Below are positions 6,248 to 7,957 of a stretch of 7,957 bases of DNA, piece by piece. A program made the translations under genes and the position numbers. Under the pieces are notes generated by a model. That model ran no database searches and was not told the origin of the DNA. It worked only from the letters and a program-made list of their open reading frames with translations. This DNA comes from an uncultured Nitrospinaceae bacterium. Lineage in GTDB: Bacteria; Nitrospinota; Nitrospinia; Nitrospinales; VA-1. Within the stretch, counting starts at the first letter, position 1. Each line of letters begins with the position of its first letter. Where the stretch lies: NCBI GenBank assembly GCA_905182935.1, contig CAJJDL010000323.1:1-7957 (forward strand). The letters are read 5' to 3'.

Positions 6248-7132
6248 TTAATACAAAGTGCAATCAATAATAACGAAAACCATCAAAAGAACACTTATTA
6301 ATCCATTAATATTAAAAAAAGCTTTATTAACATTCGACAGATCACCTGGGCCCACAAGTGAATGCTCGTAAAACAGGAGGCCTCCAACAACGATAACCCC
6401 GAATAAATAAACAACACCAAGAACCGACAAATACAATAATGCGAGAAGAAAGCAAACCATTATACAATGAGAATAAAAAGAAAACCTCAAAGCAGTCGTG
6501 ATCCCAAATTTTTGTGGAATTGAATACAGATTATTTTTACGATCGAAATCAATATCCATACAAGAATAAATAATATCAAACCCAACAAGCCAGAAAACAA
6601 CTGCCGCCCCAAGAACCAGAGACTCTATTGAAATTTCTTCTCGCACAGCAACCCAAGCCCCAATAGGAGCAATTGAGATAGCGAACCCCAACCATAAGTG
6701 AGACAACGAAGTGAAGCGCTTTGCAAAAGAGTATCCAAAAACGATAATCAATGCCACAGGTGAAAGCATAAAAGCAAGTTGATTTAACTGAAAAGCAGAA
6801 AATACAAAAAGCGCTGAAGAAACAAAAAGAAAAAACCAATACGAGTTCACACTCAACTTACCTGCAGGTAATGCGCGGTCTTTGGTGCGTGGGTTCAGTT
6901 TATCTATTTTAGAATCGACAATCCGGTTAAAACCCATAGCCGCATTCCTTGCCCCAAACATCGCAAAAAAAATCCACATTAAAATGCTCCATCTAGGCGA
7001 CCCCTCTGATGCTAAAAAAGCACTCATCACAGCAAAAGGCAAGGCAAATACAGTATGATGAATTTTAATATCAGAAAATATTATTTTAATATTTCTAGAA
7101 AAAATAAAAAGTAACCCCTCAGGCAATATCAA
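6248..7132 (-). CDS. ubiA: UbiA-family polyprenyltransferase, likely MqnP of menaquinone synthesis
   Basis: An inner-membrane prenyltransferase with several hydrophobic segments (for example about 25-41, 97-113, 119-134, 147-162, 172-190, 222-256, 276-292). Both Asp motifs are present: NRIVDSKID (69-77; N69, D73, D77) and DIIYSCMDIDFD (186-197; D186, D193, D197), followed by YSIPQKFG. NPRTKDRALPAG and the N-terminal IKIHHTVFALPFA are typical of the UbiA-like subgroup in futalosine organisms. Standing next to mqnE, it more likely prenylates a dihydroxynaphthoate-type acceptor than 4-hydroxybenzoate; that is inference. The start is uncertain: no ATG exists before M36. TTG at 7132 and 7126 lack an upstream ribosome site, while GAGGGG (7120-7115) sits nine bases before an ATT at 7105, which would give 285 residues, closer to relatives. 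An in-frame TAG at 7147-7145 bounds the frame. Confidence 0.9.
   Translation of the reverse strand: MILPEGLLFIFSRNIKIIFSDIKIHHTVFALPFAVMSAFLASEGSPRWSILMWIFFAMFGARNAAMGFNRIVDSKIDKLNPRTKDRALPAGKLSVNSYWFFLFVSSALFVFSAFQLNQLAFMLSPVALIIVFGYSFAKRFTSLSHLWLGFAISIAPIGAWVAVREEISIESLVLGAAVVFWLVGFDIIYSCMDIDFDRKNNLYSIPQKFGITTALRFSFYSHCIMVCFLLALLYLSVLGVVYLFGVIVVGGLLFYEHSLVGPGDLSNVNKAFFNINGLISVLLMVFVIIDCTLY
7115..7120 (-). promoter_or_regulatory. Shine-Dalgarno-like GAGGGG inside the 5' end of the prenyltransferase frame
   Basis: On the minus strand GAGGGG forms codons 5-6 of the longest frame. It is followed after nine bases by ATT (7105-7103). No ATG, GTG or TTG lies at usable spacing after it, so it either marks a rare ATT start or is coincidental. 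Confidence 0.35.
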
Positions 7133-7259
7133 TCTAATAAAAAACTAAAGACTTGCAAAAAACCAAACAGCATAGTTATATAAAAACCTTGCATACATCA
7201 ATCTTAAGCATATTTACCTTTGTATTAAAATTTAAAAAAAATAATACCTACTCAAGATT
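7133..7259. promoter_or_regulatory. Divergent promoter region, prenyltransferase / ABC exporter
   Basis: These 127 bp separate two divergent genes and must hold their promoters. On the plus strand TTGCAA (7153-7158) with TATATA (7177-7182, 18-base spacer) is a weak candidate. On the minus strand TTGATG (7201-7196) with TATAAC (7180-7175) has good boxes but only a 15-base spacer. The -10 regions overlap, so the two transcripts could compete. Neither assignment is firm. Confidence 0.3.
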
Positions 7260-7957
7260 ATGAAAAATTATAAACGACTCCTCTTAATGCTTCTGCCTTA
7301 CAAAAAAGCTCTATTTATTGGGAGCATTTTTTTAATAGTAGCATCAGGCACCAACTTAGCGGTACCTCTATATATACGCAATCTAGTTGACACGGTAATG
7401 GTCGAAAAAAATCTAGACCACTTAAATTCCATTGCCCTAACAATAGGACTTTTGTTCTTAATTCAGTTGGTTTGCCAGACAATACATAATTATCTTTTTG
7501 ACGTAACGGAAAAGCGGGTAATAGCAGACTTTCGCATAAAGTTGTTTGACCACCTCCATAAAATGTCCGTTAGTTACTTTGTCAAACGGCGCACAGGAGA
7601 AATTATGTCTCGCATGACTAATGATGTAACAACAGTCGAAAGCATCGTTACAGACCTACCCGCCACAGCTCTTCAGCAATCAATAAGGTTAGTCGGAGGA
7701 ATAATAATTATTATATACATGAATTGGAAGCTTACTTTCATGATTCTTATTTTAGCTCCATTGTTAGCGTTGTTTGCTCGAGTTTTTGGACGTAAACTAA
7801 AAAATCTTTCGACAGAGATTCAAGATAAGTTAGCTATATCAACAACAATACTTGAAGAAAATATATCGTGTTATCAAATTGTTAAATCTTTTGTACGCGA
7901 TCAATTAGAATCAATTAGATTTTCTAAAGCAATAGAAGAAAGCTTTGTTTCAGCTCG
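7260..7957 (+). CDS. MsbA-like ABC exporter, N-terminal membrane domain (3'-truncated by window edge)
   Basis: The first 232 residues of an ABC exporter half-transporter with a membrane domain fused, presumably, to a nucleotide-binding domain beyond the window. The ATG at 7260 is preceded by an in-frame TAA at 7242 and by no strong ribosome site. A short cytosolic elbow helix (YKRLLLMLLPYKK) leads to TM1 at about 17-37; TM2 is about 55-75 and another segment pair spans about 143-175. The family-defining intracellular stretch is present: FRIKLFDHLHKMS (91-103) and SYFVKRRTGEIMSRMTNDV (105-123), then LEENISCYQIVKSF (198-211), the usual coupling-helix region. The neighbourhood with lptD makes lipid A-core flipping by MsbA attractive, but the membrane half alone cannot separate MsbA from other lipid or peptide exporters. 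Confidence 0.9.
   Translation, partial: MKNYKRLLLMLLPYKKALFIGSIFLIVASGTNLAVPLYIRNLVDTVMVEKNLDHLNSIALTIGLLFLIQLVCQTIHNYLFDVTEKRVIADFRIKLFDHLHKMSVSYFVKRRTGEIMSRMTNDVTTVESIVTDLPATALQQSIRLVGGIIIIIYMNWKLTFMILILAPLLALFARVFGRKLKNLSTEIQDKLAISTTILEENISCYQIVKSFVRDQLESIRFSKAIEESFVSA

Noticed and set aside
6576..6839. Second minus-strand frame inside the prenyltransferase
   Set aside because: Same strand, alternative frame of a gene with intact catalytic motifs; its hydrophobic, Cys- and Phe-rich makeup is a by-product of membrane-segment codons.
1..7957. CRISPR arrays, insertion sequences, tRNA or rRNA
   Set aside because: No spaced direct repeats, transposase motifs, terminal inverted repeats or cloverleaf/rRNA-like sequence were seen by eye on either strand.

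Overview
The window is AT-rich and comes from a Gram-negative (diderm) bacterium: it carries LptD, which exists only in organisms with an LPS outer membrane. It also has two genes that fit menaquinone synthesis by the futalosine route, MqnE and a UbiA-type prenyltransferase of the kind that accompanies it. An orphan protein resembling the CO dehydrogenase beta / acetyl-CoA synthase epsilon family hints at an anaerobe-derived or reductive-TCA lineage. Nitrospinota- or Desulfobacterota-like marine bacteria would fit, but that assignment is inference from gene content and style, not something the window proves.

Layout. (1) 1-3915, plus strand: folC (5' end outside the window), lptD overlapping it by 59 bp, and pyrE 44 bp further on. 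This looks like one transcription unit joining folate polyglutamylation, LPS assembly and pyrimidine synthesis. (2) 3916-4156: a gap with a sigma70-like promoter and a leader of roughly 139 nt. (3) 4157-4876, plus strand: the CODH beta/ACS epsilon-like gene, standing alone and closed by a strong, two-way hairpin terminator (4887-4926). (4) 4975-7132, minus strand: mqnE and, upstream of it, the UbiA-family prenyltransferase, 172 bp apart, meeting the plus-strand gene at the shared terminator. (5) 7133-7259: a divergent promoter region. (6) 7260-7957, plus strand: the membrane half of an MsbA-like ABC exporter, cut by the window edge.

How the genes fit together. LptD inserts LPS into the outer membrane, and an MsbA-type exporter would flip lipid A-core at the inner membrane, so the two could act at opposite ends of one pathway. 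MqnE makes aminofutalosine early in menaquinone synthesis and the prenyltransferase would attach the isoprenoid tail late in it; mqnA, B, C and D are not in the window. No mobile element, CRISPR array, tRNA or rRNA was seen. This is mostly ordinary core genome; the oddest parts are the orphan CODH-family gene with its long leader, the LptD cysteine pattern, and the start site of the prenyltransferase.
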